Below are positions 18,758-29,905 of a stretch of 64,000 bases of DNA, one piece after another. Under the pieces are notes generated by a model. It was not told the DNA's origin. It saw nothing but the letters and a program-made list of their open reading frames with translations, and ran no database searches. The first letter of the stretch is position 1, and every line of letters starts with the position of its first letter. The DNA comes from Ramlibacter algicola (lineage in GTDB: Bacteria; Pseudomonadota; Gammaproteobacteria; Burkholderiales; Burkholderiaceae_C), in the NCBI RefSeq assembly GCF_016641735.1, contig NZ_JAEDAO010000001.1, positions 930,001 to 994,000 of the forward strand, read 5' to 3'. The translations under genes and the position numbers were made by a program.

Positions 18758-18786
18758 GTCATCCCGGCGCAGGCCGGGAACCATGC
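18758..18786. repeat. REP-like repeat, single half unit
   Basis: GTCATCCCGGCGCAGGCCGGGAACCA is the left half of the REP-like family found complete at 32367, 36711 and 55497. It starts 6 nt after the BMP lipoprotein stop and just before the terminator. Confidence 0.6.
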
Positions 18787-18787
18787 A

Positions 18788-18817
18788 TGAACAGGCCGCC
18801 TCCGGGCGGCCTGTTCA
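18788..18817 (+). terminator. Terminator of the BMP transporter operon
   Basis: TGAACAGGCCGCC pairs perfectly with GGCGGCCTGTTCA (13 bp) around a TCCG loop of the very stable UNCG class. Only a weak T-run follows. Confidence 0.75.
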
Positions 18818-18842
18818 TTGACGACGGGCCTAGACTGCCCGT

Positions 18843-19211
18843 ATGTCCCGTTCTCGCCTCTCGCACGCCTGCCTGCTCGTGCTGCCCCTGCTGCATGCCT
18901 GCGCGTCGTCCGAGCCCGTCGTGCCCGAAGCGCGCGAGCTGCTGGACACCGTGCGCGCCGATGCCGCGCGGCGCTCGAACGTCGCGGCCTCGCAGGTGCG
19001 CGTGCTGAAGGTGGACAGCGTGACGTGGCGCGACGGATCGCTGGGGTGCCCGCGGCCTGGCGTGCTGGCCACGCAGGCGCTGGTGCCGGGCTGGCGCATC
19101 CAGGTCGAAGCGGGCGGCCATGCGCTGGACTACCACGCGAGCCGCCGCGGCGGCTTCCTCGCCTGCCCGGCGGGGCGCGCGCAGGACCCGCTCCCTTCGG
19201 GACGCGACTGA
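18843..19211 (+). CDS. Small lipoprotein
   Basis: 122 residues. The signal peptide ends LLHAC, giving lipidated C20. The mature part contains WRDGSLGCPRPG, then ALVPGWRIQVEAGGHALDYH, a pattern seen in a small secreted domain of unknown function in several proteobacteria; the paired Cys could form a disulfide. It is read as a single gene. Confidence 0.65.
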   Translation: MSRSRLSHACLLVLPLLHACASSEPVVPEARELLDTVRADAARRSNVAASQVRVLKVDSVTWRDGSLGCPRPGVLATQALVPGWRIQVEAGGHALDYHASRRGGFLACPAGRAQDPLPSGRD

Positions 19212-19213
19212 CG

Positions 19214-19241
19214 AAAAAAAGCCCGGGACCAGCCCGGGCTT
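19214..19241 (-). terminator. Terminator of the subtilase gene
   Basis: AAGCCCGGG/CCCGGGCTT, a 9-bp stem with a 5-nt loop, is followed on the minus strand by seven U (19214-19220), ideal for the subtilase transcript. On the plus strand it lies 2 nt after the small lipoprotein stop and may serve that gene too, with a poorer U-run. A second short stem lies at 19250-19264. Confidence 0.85.
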
Positions 19242-19270
19242 GCTGCTTGGCCGCCCTAGGCGGCTTCCAG

Positions 19271-22200
19271 CTAGTTGTCGATGCGGATGATGGTCGGTGC
19301 GGGCAGGCTTGCCCCACCTCCATACACGACGGAACCCAGGTACCTGGTGCCGCTCGCGAGGCCCGATGTGCCCACCGTCACGGTCCCCGTCCCGCCGGTC
19401 GTGGCGGTCGCGGGCGCGGACACCGTCATGTTGCCGGCGCTCGTCCCATCGAGGATCCAGCTGTGCAGCGTGAAGTTGGTGCCGGCGGCAGGGGTTGCGA
19501 ATCCGACCACCCGCACGGTCAGGACGGCGTTCGCGGGCACGCCGGTGAAGTTCACCTCTTCGGCCGCCGTCGGCCCACCGCTCGCACCGACCAGGGCGCC
19601 GTTGAAGTAGACCTCCAGGTCGAGGTCGGTCCCGGCGGCCACGTCCGCGTCGAACAGCGAGAAACGCAGGTACGTCACCCCCGCCGGCATCGTGAAGTTG
19701 AAGTCCTTGACCGCATTCGTGGCGATGGTCCCGGTGGACCTGGTCGATGCCACGAGGCCACGGGGCTGCACCGTGAACGCGCCGTCATAGCCGAAGGTCA
19801 CCGGATAGCTCCCCGTCGCTTCGGCAGGGGCCCCCAGCGCGACCGGCCGGGCGACCACGGGCACTCTCACGTTGTGCTTGCCGTCGGTCAGCGTGAGCTG
19901 GCCGCCCGTGAAGGCATTCAGGTTGGCCGATGTCCGCGCGAACCGCAGCGTGATGTCCTTCGTCTGGCCCGGGCCGATGGACAACGATGCCGGCGTCATG
20001 GAGACGGTGACTCCCGTGAGTCCCGCCGACGATGCCGTGTACGTCGCGCTGGACTTGCCCACGTTGGTGACCCGCCTGGTGACGGTCTGCACGCCGGCCA
20101 ATGCACCGAGGGCGATCGACGGCGAGTTGAAGTCCGACGGGGCGATCACCGGCACGTTGGCGCTGGTGCAGAACGACACCGGCAGCTGCGTGCCGCACAG
20201 GAATCCCAGCCAGTCCGCGAAGCTGGAGTCGAACACCAGGCCCGGGTCGGTGGCCGCGTTCGGCTGCACGAACCCCGCGCCCTGGCGGAAGATGCGGGTC
20301 GCATCCGTGATGCCGGTGTCGCCGGTATCGTAGGCGGTGGTCATCAGCGCCGACTTGATCATCATCGGCGACCACGTCGGCTGGATCTCCTTGAACAGCG
20401 CGGCGATGCCGGCGATGTGCGGGCTGGCCATCGAGGTGCCGCTGTACAGCGCGAAGTTCGCACCACCGTTGCCCGGGGGCGCGACCGTGGCGAGGACGTC
20501 GACGCCCGGACCCATGATGTCCGGCTTCAGCAGGCTGGCCGATGCGCGCAGCGGGCCGCGCGAGGAGAAGTCGGCGGTGGTCGGCACGACGACGCTCATG
20601 TCCGGGTGCGACGGGCTGATCGATGCCGTGGCGCCCATGCTGGCCGCGTAGGACTCGATCGCGACGCGGTTGGCCACCGGCAGGTGCACGGTCGGCACGG
20701 AGTGGACGTCCGCCACCAGCGAGTCGGTGGCGGGATCGACGTTCACGAGCACCATGCCGACGCCGCCGGCTTCCTTGACCGCGCGGCTCTTGTCCACGCG
20801 ATCGTTGGTGCCGCGTTCGCAGACGACGATCTTCCCGCTCACGAGGGCCGGGTTCAGGCCGGGGCCGCCGGGCCATGCCGACGAGAAGCAGAGGCGTGCA
20901 GCGTCCGCAGCCTTGGTGGCATCGGCCACCGCCGTGGAATTGACGATCGATCCGGAAGCGGAGCCCTGCGTCCCCGAACTGCCCGTGTAGGTGGCGCCGT
21001 TGCCGAGGACCAGTTCGGCGACGGTCGGCCGCTTGGTGGCGCCCGCCGCGACCGTGGTGACCCAGGGGCTGGGGTGCGCGACCGTTTGCGTGGTCGGCCC
21101 GCTGTTGCCGGCGGACGCAGCGACGAACACGCCGGCATCGGCGGCGTTCAGGAACGCGATTTCCACGCCGTCGCGGAAATTGGTGCTGGTGCCGCTGATG
21201 GAGAAGTTGATGACGTCGACGCCGTCGGCCACGGCCTGGTCGATGGCCGCGATGCTGTCCGAGCCGAAGCAGCCGCCGTCCGGCTCGACGGACCAGCAGA
21301 CCTTGTAGACGGCGATGCGGGCGCGAGGCGCCATGCCGCTGGTGAAGATGCCTGGCCCGGCAGGAACATTGCTGTTGCCTGCCGCGGTGCTGGCCGTGTG
21401 CGAGCCGTGCCCGCCCCAATCACGCGGCGAGATGAACTCCTCGGGGAACAGTTCGCGGATGCCGGCGTCCCCGCCCCATCCTGCGTTGTACCAACGCGCG
21501 CCAATGACCTTCTGGTTGCAATTGCTCGCGGCGAACTGGTCGCCGGGCGTGCACTTGCCGTGCCAGCCGGGGATCTGCTGGTAGCCCAGCTTGCCGTCCT
21601 GCGTCGCGTTGCCGTTGACGCCGGTGCGGTCGCCGAAGCTGGCCGACTCCGGCCAGATGCCCGAGTCGACGATGCCCACGACCACGCCTTCGCCCTTGGC
21701 GCCCGTGCGCGTCCACAGGCCGTTGTCACCCGACAGCCCGAGGAAGGCCGGCGTGCTGTTCGTGTCCATCTTGCGCAGTTCGTCCTTGGTCACCGCCAGC
21801 ACGCCCTTGGTGGCGGCAAGTTGCTGCGCCTGCGCATCGCTCAGTTCGGCGGCGAACCCGTCGAACACGTAGCCGTAGTCGTAGACCTTCCTGGCGTTGC
21901 CGACACCGCGCAGCGCCGCGTCATGCCGTCCCGCCAGGTACCCCATGTACCCGACCACCGCGGGCGCGTCGGGATCGATCTTCTTTCCCTTCCCCGGCCT
22001 GGTGGCTTGCAACCCCTTGATGCTGCCGTCGTAGCGCGTCACCGGCGCGGCATCCATCTCGACGATGTAGATGCTGTTGGTGCGCCGCGCGGCCGGCACG
22101 GCCGAGCCGCGCCGCCTGCCGCCGTCGTCGCCGTAGGTCGCCACCGGGGTGGCCGCCGCCGACGCAGTGTCGGCAACGGGCGCCTGCGGCTGGGCGGCCG

Positions 22201-22354
22201 ACTTCAGTTGCGTGGCCTGGACGGCCGTGGCCAGCTGGGCGGGTGCCTGCGCGACGGCCGGGTCGGGCCCGGACGCGCCGCCGCCGCAGGCGGCGAGCAG
22301 CACCGCGAGCGCAGGCGCGAGCGCCAGCGAACGTGGAAGGGTGGGAAGTCGCAT
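19271..22354 (-). CDS. Subtilisin-like serine protease lipoprotein (S8 family)
   Basis: 1027 residues. A lipobox LLAAC gives C23. An inhibitor I9-like propeptide (about 93-195) is followed by the S8 catalytic domain with D230 (VDSGIW), H316 (GGHGSHTAS), oxyanion N417 and S641 (SGTSMASPH). A PA domain (about 470-590) sits between the His and Ser parts, and a fibronectin-like domain follows (TRRVTNVGKSSATY). This domain order is that of cucumisin-like proteases. ATG 22354 has AGGAGA 7 nt upstream. It would be anchored outside the cell or in the periplasm and degrade proteins. There is no membrane anchor at the C-terminus. Confidence 0.9.
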   Translation of the reverse strand: MRLPTLPRSLALAPALAVLLAACGGGASGPDPAVAQAPAQLATAVQATQLKSAAQPQAPVADTASAAATPVATYGDDGGRRRGSAVPAARRTNSIYIVEMDAAPVTRYDGSIKGLQATRPGKGKKIDPDAPAVVGYMGYLAGRHDAALRGVGNARKVYDYGYVFDGFAAELSDAQAQQLAATKGVLAVTKDELRKMDTNSTPAFLGLSGDNGLWTRTGAKGEGVVVGIVDSGIWPESASFGDRTGVNGNATQDGKLGYQQIPGWHGKCTPGDQFAASNCNQKVIGARWYNAGWGGDAGIRELFPEEFISPRDWGGHGSHTASTAAGNSNVPAGPGIFTSGMAPRARIAVYKVCWSVEPDGGCFGSDSIAAIDQAVADGVDVINFSISGTSTNFRDGVEIAFLNAADAGVFVAASAGNSGPTTQTVAHPSPWVTTVAAGATKRPTVAELVLGNGATYTGSSGTQGSASGSIVNSTAVADATKAADAARLCFSSAWPGGPGLNPALVSGKIVVCERGTNDRVDKSRAVKEAGGVGMVLVNVDPATDSLVADVHSVPTVHLPVANRVAIESYAASMGATASISPSHPDMSVVVPTTADFSSRGPLRASASLLKPDIMGPGVDVLATVAPPGNGGANFALYSGTSMASPHIAGIAALFKEIQPTWSPMMIKSALMTTAYDTGDTGITDATRIFRQGAGFVQPNAATDPGLVFDSSFADWLGFLCGTQLPVSFCTSANVPVIAPSDFNSPSIALGALAGVQTVTRRVTNVGKSSATYTASSAGLTGVTVSMTPASLSIGPGQTKDITLRFARTSANLNAFTGGQLTLTDGKHNVRVPVVARPVALGAPAEATGSYPVTFGYDGAFTVQPRGLVASTRSTGTIATNAVKDFNFTMPAGVTYLRFSLFDADVAAGTDLDLEVYFNGALVGASGGPTAAEEVNFTGVPANAVLTVRVVGFATPAAGTNFTLHSWILDGTSAGNMTVSAPATATTGGTGTVTVGTSGLASGTRYLGSVVYGGGASLPAPTIIRIDN

Positions 22355-25102
<2,748 letters not shown>

Positions 25103-25185
25103 GTTGCAGGCCGTTGGGCCATGCGGGGTGCCGTCGTTGCGAACTGCATCCGGACGAGCGCGACCGTTTCTGCACAATGGAGCCC

Positions 25186-25443
25186 ATGGAAGACCAGCAA
25201 TCCACGTCCACGCCCCCGCCGCTGCCGGACCGCCTGTCCGTCGACCCGCGCAGCCCGCACCACGTGGCCGCCGTGTTCGAGCGCGACGTCGGCATCCGCT
25301 TCAACGGCAAGGAGCGCCACGACGTCGAGGAGTACTGCATCAGCGAAGGCTGGATCCGCGTGCCCGCTGGCAAGACCGTCGACCGCCGCGGCCAGCCGCT
25401 GCTGATCAAGATCAAGGGCACCGTCGAGCCCTTCTACCGCTAG
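25186..25443 (+). CDS. DUF3297 family protein
   Basis: 85 residues. The stretches LPDRLSVDPRSP, GIRFNGKERHDVEEYCISEGWI and IKIKGTVEPFYR match the short, well conserved DUF3297 family of proteobacteria as I recall it. Function is unknown; it is soluble. ATG 25186 gives the family N-terminus; ATG 25177 is possible. The stop overlaps the next convergent stop at CTAG. Confidence 0.8.
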   Translation: MEDQQSTSTPPPLPDRLSVDPRSPHHVAAVFERDVGIRFNGKERHDVEEYCISEGWIRVPAGKTVDRRGQPLLIKIKGTVEPFYR

Positions 25444-25658
25444 GCCGGCAGCCAGTTCACCTGCTGGGTGCGGTCGTCGACCAGCACCGTGGCGGCGCGG
25501 ACGACCGCGGGGTCGCGCGCCGTGAACTTCACCCGCCACTGGCCCGACGCCTCGTCGGGCACCAGCGAGATCGCCACCGCGAGGTCCTCGGGCGCCCAGC
25601 CGTGCGCCTGCGCCGACGCGCACGCGATCGAGAGGGCCTGGTCGGGAGCGGTGTGCAT
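25440..25658 (-). CDS. Small hypothetical protein
   Basis: 72 residues, soluble, of apparent alpha/beta pattern (AVAISLVPDEASGQWRVKF). It ends at the CTAG shared with the DUF3297 stop. No family recognised. Confidence 0.5.
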   Translation of the reverse strand: MHTAPDQALSIACASAQAHGWAPEDLAVAISLVPDEASGQWRVKFTARDPAVVRAATVLVDDRTQQVNWLPA

Positions 25659-25720
25659 GGGCGTTTGCGCATTCTGGCGAGCGCGCAACCCCGGACCACT
25701 GGCCCGATCGGGCCGGGCGG

Positions 25721-26062
25721 CTACTTGACGCGGACGGTCCCGTGGATCACGAGCCCGGGTTCGACAGCCACGGGCTGCTGCACCACGACGGGCTGCTGGA
25801 CGACCACGGGCTGCTGGACGACCACGGGCTGCTGGATGACGACGGGAGCCGGGGCATGCGCATGGTGGTCGCACTTGCGCTTCTCCTTGTAGTCGCCGTT
25901 GCCCTTCCACTTGCGCTCCACCTTGCAGTGGCCGTCCCAGTACACCTCGGTGTGTCCATGCTTGTGGTGCTTGCCATGGCCATGGCCGTGGTCGTCGGCG
26001 AGCGCGGTCGACGAGAAGGTGATGGCTGCGGCGCTGAGCGCGATCAGGGCGGCGAGTTTCAT
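25721..26062 (-). CDS. Secreted His-rich protein
   Basis: 113 residues. A signal peptide (about 1-22, ending ALA) leads to a His-rich stretch (DHGHGHGKHHKHGH), then a Lys-rich part with two Cys, then four QQPVVV-type hexapeptide repeats and a short C-terminus. The His cluster suggests periplasmic binding of zinc, copper or nickel, but no known metallochaperone domain is present. The gene is monocistronic. Confidence 0.65.
   Translation of the reverse strand: MKLAALIALSAAAITFSSTALADDHGHGHGKHHKHGHTEVYWDGHCKVERKWKGNGDYKEKRKCDHHAHAPAPVVIQQPVVVQQPVVVQQPVVVQQPVAVEPGLVIHGTVRVK
25772..25843. repeat. Four 18-bp tandem repeats inside the His-rich gene
   Basis: Units start at 25772, 25790, 25808 and 25826. 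The middle two are identical; each encodes a QQPVVV-like hexapeptide. Copy number could vary between strains. Confidence 0.85.
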
Positions 26063-26165
26063 GCCGGCAGTGTCGCGGCGAAATGCTGAACCCCAGCTTG
26101 CCAGCGCGACCTTGCAGTGACAGGACGTTTCAATGGCTGCTTTTGCGCGACATGCGGTGGTGCCG

Positions 26166-26738
26166 TCACAGCGCCTTCGCCTGCACGGTGCCGCCCGCGC
26201 GCACGAACAAGCCGCCGCCGAGGTGGTGGATCGTCTGCACATCCTCGTTGCCGGCCGCGAAGTTCCAGCGGCCGTTGGCGAAGATGCGCGGATCGGCCGC
26301 GGCCGAGACGACCTCGGCGAAGCAGGTGTCGTAGGCGTCTTCGGTGTGCCGCTCGGGGATCAGCCGGCACTCGAGCCACGCCGCGCAGCCGTGTTCGAGC
26401 ACGGGCATGCCGAGCACCGGTCCCTTCGCCGCGTCGATGCCGTAGCGCGCGAACTTGTCCTCATCGCGACCGCTCGCGCTGCCGACGGCATAGGTGAGGT
26501 CGGCCAGCGCCGTCCCCGGAATGCACAGGCCGAACGCGCCGCTGGCCGCGACGAGTTCGCGCGTGAACGTCTTCTTGTCGATCACCACCGCGATGCGCGG
26601 CGGCGTGAATTCCACCGGCATCGACCAGGCGGCCGCCATGATGTTGCGGCGGCTGCCGAGCGCGCTCGTCACCAGCACGGTCGGTCCGTGCGTGACGAGA
26701 CGGCTGGCGTGGTGGAGGGCGACGGGCTGGAAGGGCAT
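26166..26738 (-). CDS. Flavin reductase family protein
   Basis: 190 residues. The order TVLVTSALGSRRNIMAAAW, then PPRIAVVID and GAFGLCIPG fits the FMN-binding split-barrel (flavin reductase-like) domain. Members reduce flavin with NAD(P)H or act as FMN proteins of unknown substrate. ATG 26738 gives the expected short lead-in. It lies 31 nt behind the DJ-1-like gene on the same strand, so both may be one redox-stress operon. Confidence 0.8.
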   Translation of the reverse strand: MPFQPVALHHASRLVTHGPTVLVTSALGSRRNIMAAAWSMPVEFTPPRIAVVIDKKTFTRELVAASGAFGLCIPGTALADLTYAVGSASGRDEDKFARYGIDAAKGPVLGMPVLEHGCAAWLECRLIPERHTEDAYDTCFAEVVSAAADPRIFANGRWNFAAGNEDVQTIHHLGGGLFVRAGGTVQAKAL

Positions 26739-26769
26739 GGCGGGCTTGTCGTTCGGCCCGCCATCCTGG

Positions 26770-27330
26770 TCAGTGCGCGGCCACGCGGCTGCCGAGCAAC
26801 TCCAGCATCGCGGCGTTGAACTGCGGGATGTCGTCCGGCTTGCGGCTGGACACCCAGTTGGCGTCGCGCACCACCGGCTCGTCGCTCCACTGGCCGCCCG
26901 CGTTGCGGATGTCGTCCTGCAGCGTGGGCCAGCTGGTCATGTGGCGGCCCTTCACCAGCCCGGACGAGACGAGCAGCCAGCCGCCGTGGCAGATCACCGC
27001 GATCGGCTTGCCGGCCTGCTGCATCGCCTGCACGAACTTCTGCGCGTGCGGGTTGATGCGCAGCGTGTCGCCGTTCATCACGCCGCCGGGCAAAAGCACC
27101 GCGTCGTAGTCGTCCGGCTTCGCGCGGTCGAGCGTCGCGTCGACCTTGAACTTGTCGGCGGGCTTGTCGTGGTTGAACCCCTGGATCTCGCCCGGCTTGG
27201 CCGAGACGATCTCGGCCGTGGCGCCGGCGTCCTGCAGCGCACGCCGCGGTTCGGTGAGCTCGACCTGCTCGAAGCCGTCGAGGGCAAGGATGGCGACCTT
27301 GCAGCCGCCGAGGTCCGTGGAATTCGCCAT
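26770..27330 (-). CDS. DJ-1/PfpI family protein (glyoxalase/deglycase-like)
   Basis: 186 residues with the class I amidotransferase-like fold. The nucleophile elbow is AVICHGGW with C114; LLPGGVMNGD near residue 80 and the Glu in the first helix (E25) complete the usual site. Pfp1/YhbO-type enzymes act on glycated proteins or methylglyoxal and respond to stress. ATG 27330 has CGGAGAA 6 nt upstream. It diverges from the DUF3313 gene. Confidence 0.85.
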   Translation of the reverse strand: MANSTDLGGCKVAILALDGFEQVELTEPRRALQDAGATAEIVSAKPGEIQGFNHDKPADKFKVDATLDRAKPDDYDAVLLPGGVMNGDTLRINPHAQKFVQAMQQAGKPIAVICHGGWLLVSSGLVKGRHMTSWPTLQDDIRNAGGQWSDEPVVRDANWVSSRKPDDIPQFNAAMLELLGSRVAAH

Positions 27331-27519
27331 GGGTGTTCTCCGTTCGTGGATGGACCCAAGGTACGACGCATCCGGGCGCTGCGCTGTCGGCCGCCTCGGC
27401 CGCCGCCGGTAGGACCTGCCGGGCGGGCCGTTCGGCCACTGCACAGCCTGCGATGCGCCAAGTGCAGGGCTATATTGGATTGGCGGCTTGCCTCACGGCA
27501 CCGCGAAAGGACCTCGGCC

Positions 27520-28173
27520 ATGTTCCGCACTCCCTTCGTCCTGGCGGCGGCGCTCGTCGCCTTCCCTGCCATCGCGGGCGCGCCCGCCAGCCTCGAGCAG
27601 GCCGTCGCGGCGCAAGGCCTGCAGCGTGTGCGGGCCCCTGTGTTCAACTTCGCCTACGTGCGGCCTGGCGCCTCGCTGGCCGGCTACGACCGCCTCCTGC
27701 TGGAGCCGGTGGACGTCGACTTCCGCGCCGACTGGCAGCCGTACCGCGCCGGCAGCCTGCTGCGCGTCGATGCCACCGAGCGCGAGCGTGTGCGCAGCGA
27801 AGTCGCCCAATGGGTGCAGCGCGCGTTCGCCGATGAACTGCAGCGCGGGACGCTCCAGCCCACTGACCAGCCCGCTCCCCGGGTCCTGCGTGTCAAGCCG
27901 CGCGTCGTGGACCTGTACCTCGGCGACATCGGCACGCGGCTGCCCGGCCGGTCGCGCGTGCTGACCACGTCCAGCGGCGAAGCATCGCTGGTCGTCGAAC
28001 TCTCCGATGCCTCCACCGGCGAGGTGCTCGCGCGCCTGGGCGATTGGGAGGAACTGCGGTCCGGCGCGCGCCGGGTGCGCATCAGCGATCCGCAGCGCGT
28101 GGTGTCGGACGTCGAGTCGGTCGCGGCGAACTGGGGGCGCACGGTGCGCGAGTTCGTCGCCGGCGCGCGTTAG
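27520..28173 (+). CDS. DUF3313 family exported protein
   Basis: 217 residues. A signal peptide (about 1-20, ending AIAGA) is followed by FAYVRPGASLAGYDRLLLEPV, the opening of DUF3313, and by LRVKPRVVDLYLGD and ASLVVELSDASTGEVLAR. Members are periplasmic or lipidated and of unknown role; this one lacks a lipobox Cys. TATATT (27471-27476) is a possible -10. The TAG stop is part of the inverted repeat shared with the next, convergent gene. Confidence 0.8.
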   Translation: MFRTPFVLAAALVAFPAIAGAPASLEQAVAAQGLQRVRAPVFNFAYVRPGASLAGYDRLLLEPVDVDFRADWQPYRAGSLLRVDATERERVRSEVAQWVQRAFADELQRGTLQPTDQPAPRVLRVKPRVVDLYLGDIGTRLPGRSRVLTTSSGEASLVVELSDASTGEVLARLGDWEELRSGARRVRISDPQRVVSDVESVAANWGRTVREFVAGAR

Positions 28174-28211
28174 GAGCCTGGGCGGCAGAGGGACGGGTCC
28201 CCAGGCTCCTA
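28171..28211. terminator. Inverted repeat spanning both convergent stop codons
   Basis: TAGGAGCCTGGG (28171-28182) and its exact complement (28200-28211) flank a 17-nt loop that itself holds a smaller inverted repeat. The outer three bases of each arm are the stop codons of the two genes. It could end transcription from both sides, although no U-run follows. Confidence 0.55.
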
Positions 28212-29681
28212 GCGCAGCCGGCGCTCCAGCAGGCCGAACGCGGCCTGCAGCACCAGCGCGAGCAACGCCGCCGGCACCGCGCCGGCCAGCATCAGGCTGG
28301 TGTCGTTCACCGCGAGGCCGGCGACGATGCGCTCACCGAGGCCGCCCGCGCCGATGAACGTGGCGACGGTCGCGGTGCCGACGTTCAGCACGGCAGCGGT
28401 CTTGATGCCGGCGAACAGCGTCGGCAGCGCAAGCGGCAGCTCGATCGAGCGCAGCACCTGCCCATCGCGCAGGCCCAGGGCGAGACCCGCTTCGCGCTGC
28501 CCCGGCGGCAGCGAAGCCAGGCCCGCGTGCGTGTTGCGCACGATCGGCAGCAGCGCGTAGATCGCCAGCGCCACGAGCGCCGGCACGAAGCCGATGCGCC
28601 CGAGCAGCGCGATCAGGAAGGCCAGCAGCGCCAGCGACGGGATCGGCTGCAGCACGCCGACCGCCGCCATCACCGGTCCCTCGAGGGTGGGGCGCCGGTG
28701 CGCGACGATCCCGAGCGGCACGCCGATGGCGATCGCGATGGCCAGCGACGCGAACACGAGCACCAGGTGCTCGCCGAGCAGCCGGCCCAGGTCGGGCGCG
28801 AGCAGGCGGTCGATGAAGCCGGGGCGCGCGGACGACGGTTCGGCGGCGCCGGAAGGCGCGAGGAACTCGCGCGCGGCCTGCTCGAACGTGCGGCCGTCGA
28901 TCTCCACCCGCGCGTTCAGCCGCTGCATCGTCGTTTCGTCGATGCGGTTGGTGAGCGCCGCGGCCAACGGGCGCTCGTCGACGGCGGCGCGCATCAGCAA
29001 GACCGCGTCGTAGCGCGGGAAGAACCGGCGGTCGTCGCGCAGCACGCGCAACTGCAAGCGGGCGATCTGCGCATCGGTGGTGTACGCATCGACCACGTCC
29101 ACCTGCCCGTTCGCCAGCGCCTCGTAGGCGAGCCCGTGGTCGACGCCGCGGCCCGCCTGCTGCGGCAAGGCGTAGGCCCGTTGCAGTGCGCGCCAGCCGT
29201 CGGCGCGTTCGAGGAATTCGTGCGAGAGGCCCAGGCGCAAGGTGCCGCCGGCCCGCGCGAGGTCGCTGATCGTCGCGATGCCCAGCCGGTGCGCCTGGTC
29301 CTCGCGCATCGCCAGCGCGTAGCTGTTGTTGAAGCCCAGGGGAACGGCAGCCTTCAGCCCGCGCGGCGCGAGCCACGCATTGAGCTGCTCCAGCGACGGC
29401 GCGGCCTCGTCGCGGTGCAGCAGCTCGCGCACGATGGTGCCGGTGTACTCGGGGTACAGGTCGATGGCCCCGGTGGCCAGCGCCTGTTCCAGCACGGTGG
29501 TGTTGCCCAGGCCCGCCTTGTGCACGGCCGGCACGCCGGCGTCCTGCAGCACCTGGCGCGCGACCTCGCCCAGCACGTAGCTCTCGGTGAAGCGCTTGGA
29601 GCCGACCGCCACCTGCTGCGCGGCGGCGTGGCCCGCGAACAGCGCGAAGGCCAGGGCGAGGACTGCGCGGGCTCGCCTCAT
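28209..29681 (-). CDS. Osmoprotectant ABC transporter, fused substrate-binding and permease protein
   Basis: 490 residues. A signal peptide (1-21) is followed by an OpuAC-type glycine-betaine/choline-binding domain (about 22-280: VGSKRFTESYVLGE, YPEYTGTIVRELL, DAYTTDAQI). A binding-protein-dependent permease domain follows (about 300-490: five to six helices, PSLALLAFLIALLG, ALLPIVRNTHAGL). Both domains work in the QAT family importing compatible solutes. The order is binding domain first. The ATPase partner is not adjacent. The start overlaps the preceding small gene (ATGA). Confidence 0.85.
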   Translation of the reverse strand: MRRARAVLALAFALFAGHAAAQQVAVGSKRFTESYVLGEVARQVLQDAGVPAVHKAGLGNTTVLEQALATGAIDLYPEYTGTIVRELLHRDEAAPSLEQLNAWLAPRGLKAAVPLGFNNSYALAMREDQAHRLGIATISDLARAGGTLRLGLSHEFLERADGWRALQRAYALPQQAGRGVDHGLAYEALANGQVDVVDAYTTDAQIARLQLRVLRDDRRFFPRYDAVLLMRAAVDERPLAAALTNRIDETTMQRLNARVEIDGRTFEQAAREFLAPSGAAEPSSARPGFIDRLLAPDLGRLLGEHLVLVFASLAIAIAIGVPLGIVAHRRPTLEGPVMAAVGVLQPIPSLALLAFLIALLGRIGFVPALVALAIYALLPIVRNTHAGLASLPPGQREAGLALGLRDGQVLRSIELPLALPTLFAGIKTAAVLNVGTATVATFIGAGGLGERIVAGLAVNDTSLMLAGAVPAALLALVLQAAFGLLERRLR

Positions 29682-29881
29682 TCGTCCAGGAACCCGCCCT
29701 TGTAGAAGCTCCAGGCGGTGCCGTCGTGCAGGTAGAAGTAGCCGTCGGCGCAGCCTTCCTTGCCGGGGAAGGCGTCGCGGTAGGCCTTGGGGATGAGGCG
29801 CAGCAGCTGGTCGTCGGAGAGTTCGTCGAACTCCTCGGGCGTGATCGACTGGCCGGCGCGCAGGCGTCTGGTGGGTTCCAT
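29678..29881 (-). CDS. Small hypothetical protein coupled to the osmoprotectant transporter
   Basis: 67 residues, acidic and soluble: ITPEEFDELSDDQLLRLIPKAYRD, then a compact aromatic C-terminus (DGYFYLHDGTAWSFYKGGF). Its TGA overlaps the transporter ATG, implying coupled translation. The start is ATG 29881; ATG 29899 is possible but would nearly abut the divergent gene. No family recognised. Confidence 0.55.
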   Translation of the reverse strand: MEPTRRLRAGQSITPEEFDELSDDQLLRLIPKAYRDAFPGKEGCADGYFYLHDGTAWSFYKGGFLDE

Positions 29882-29905
29882 GGTCGGGATTGTTAGCATC
29901 GGCGG

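Noticed and set aside
25772..25843. Tandem repeats as a CRISPR array
   Set aside because: Period of 18 bp without spacers, inside a coding frame, and no cas genes.
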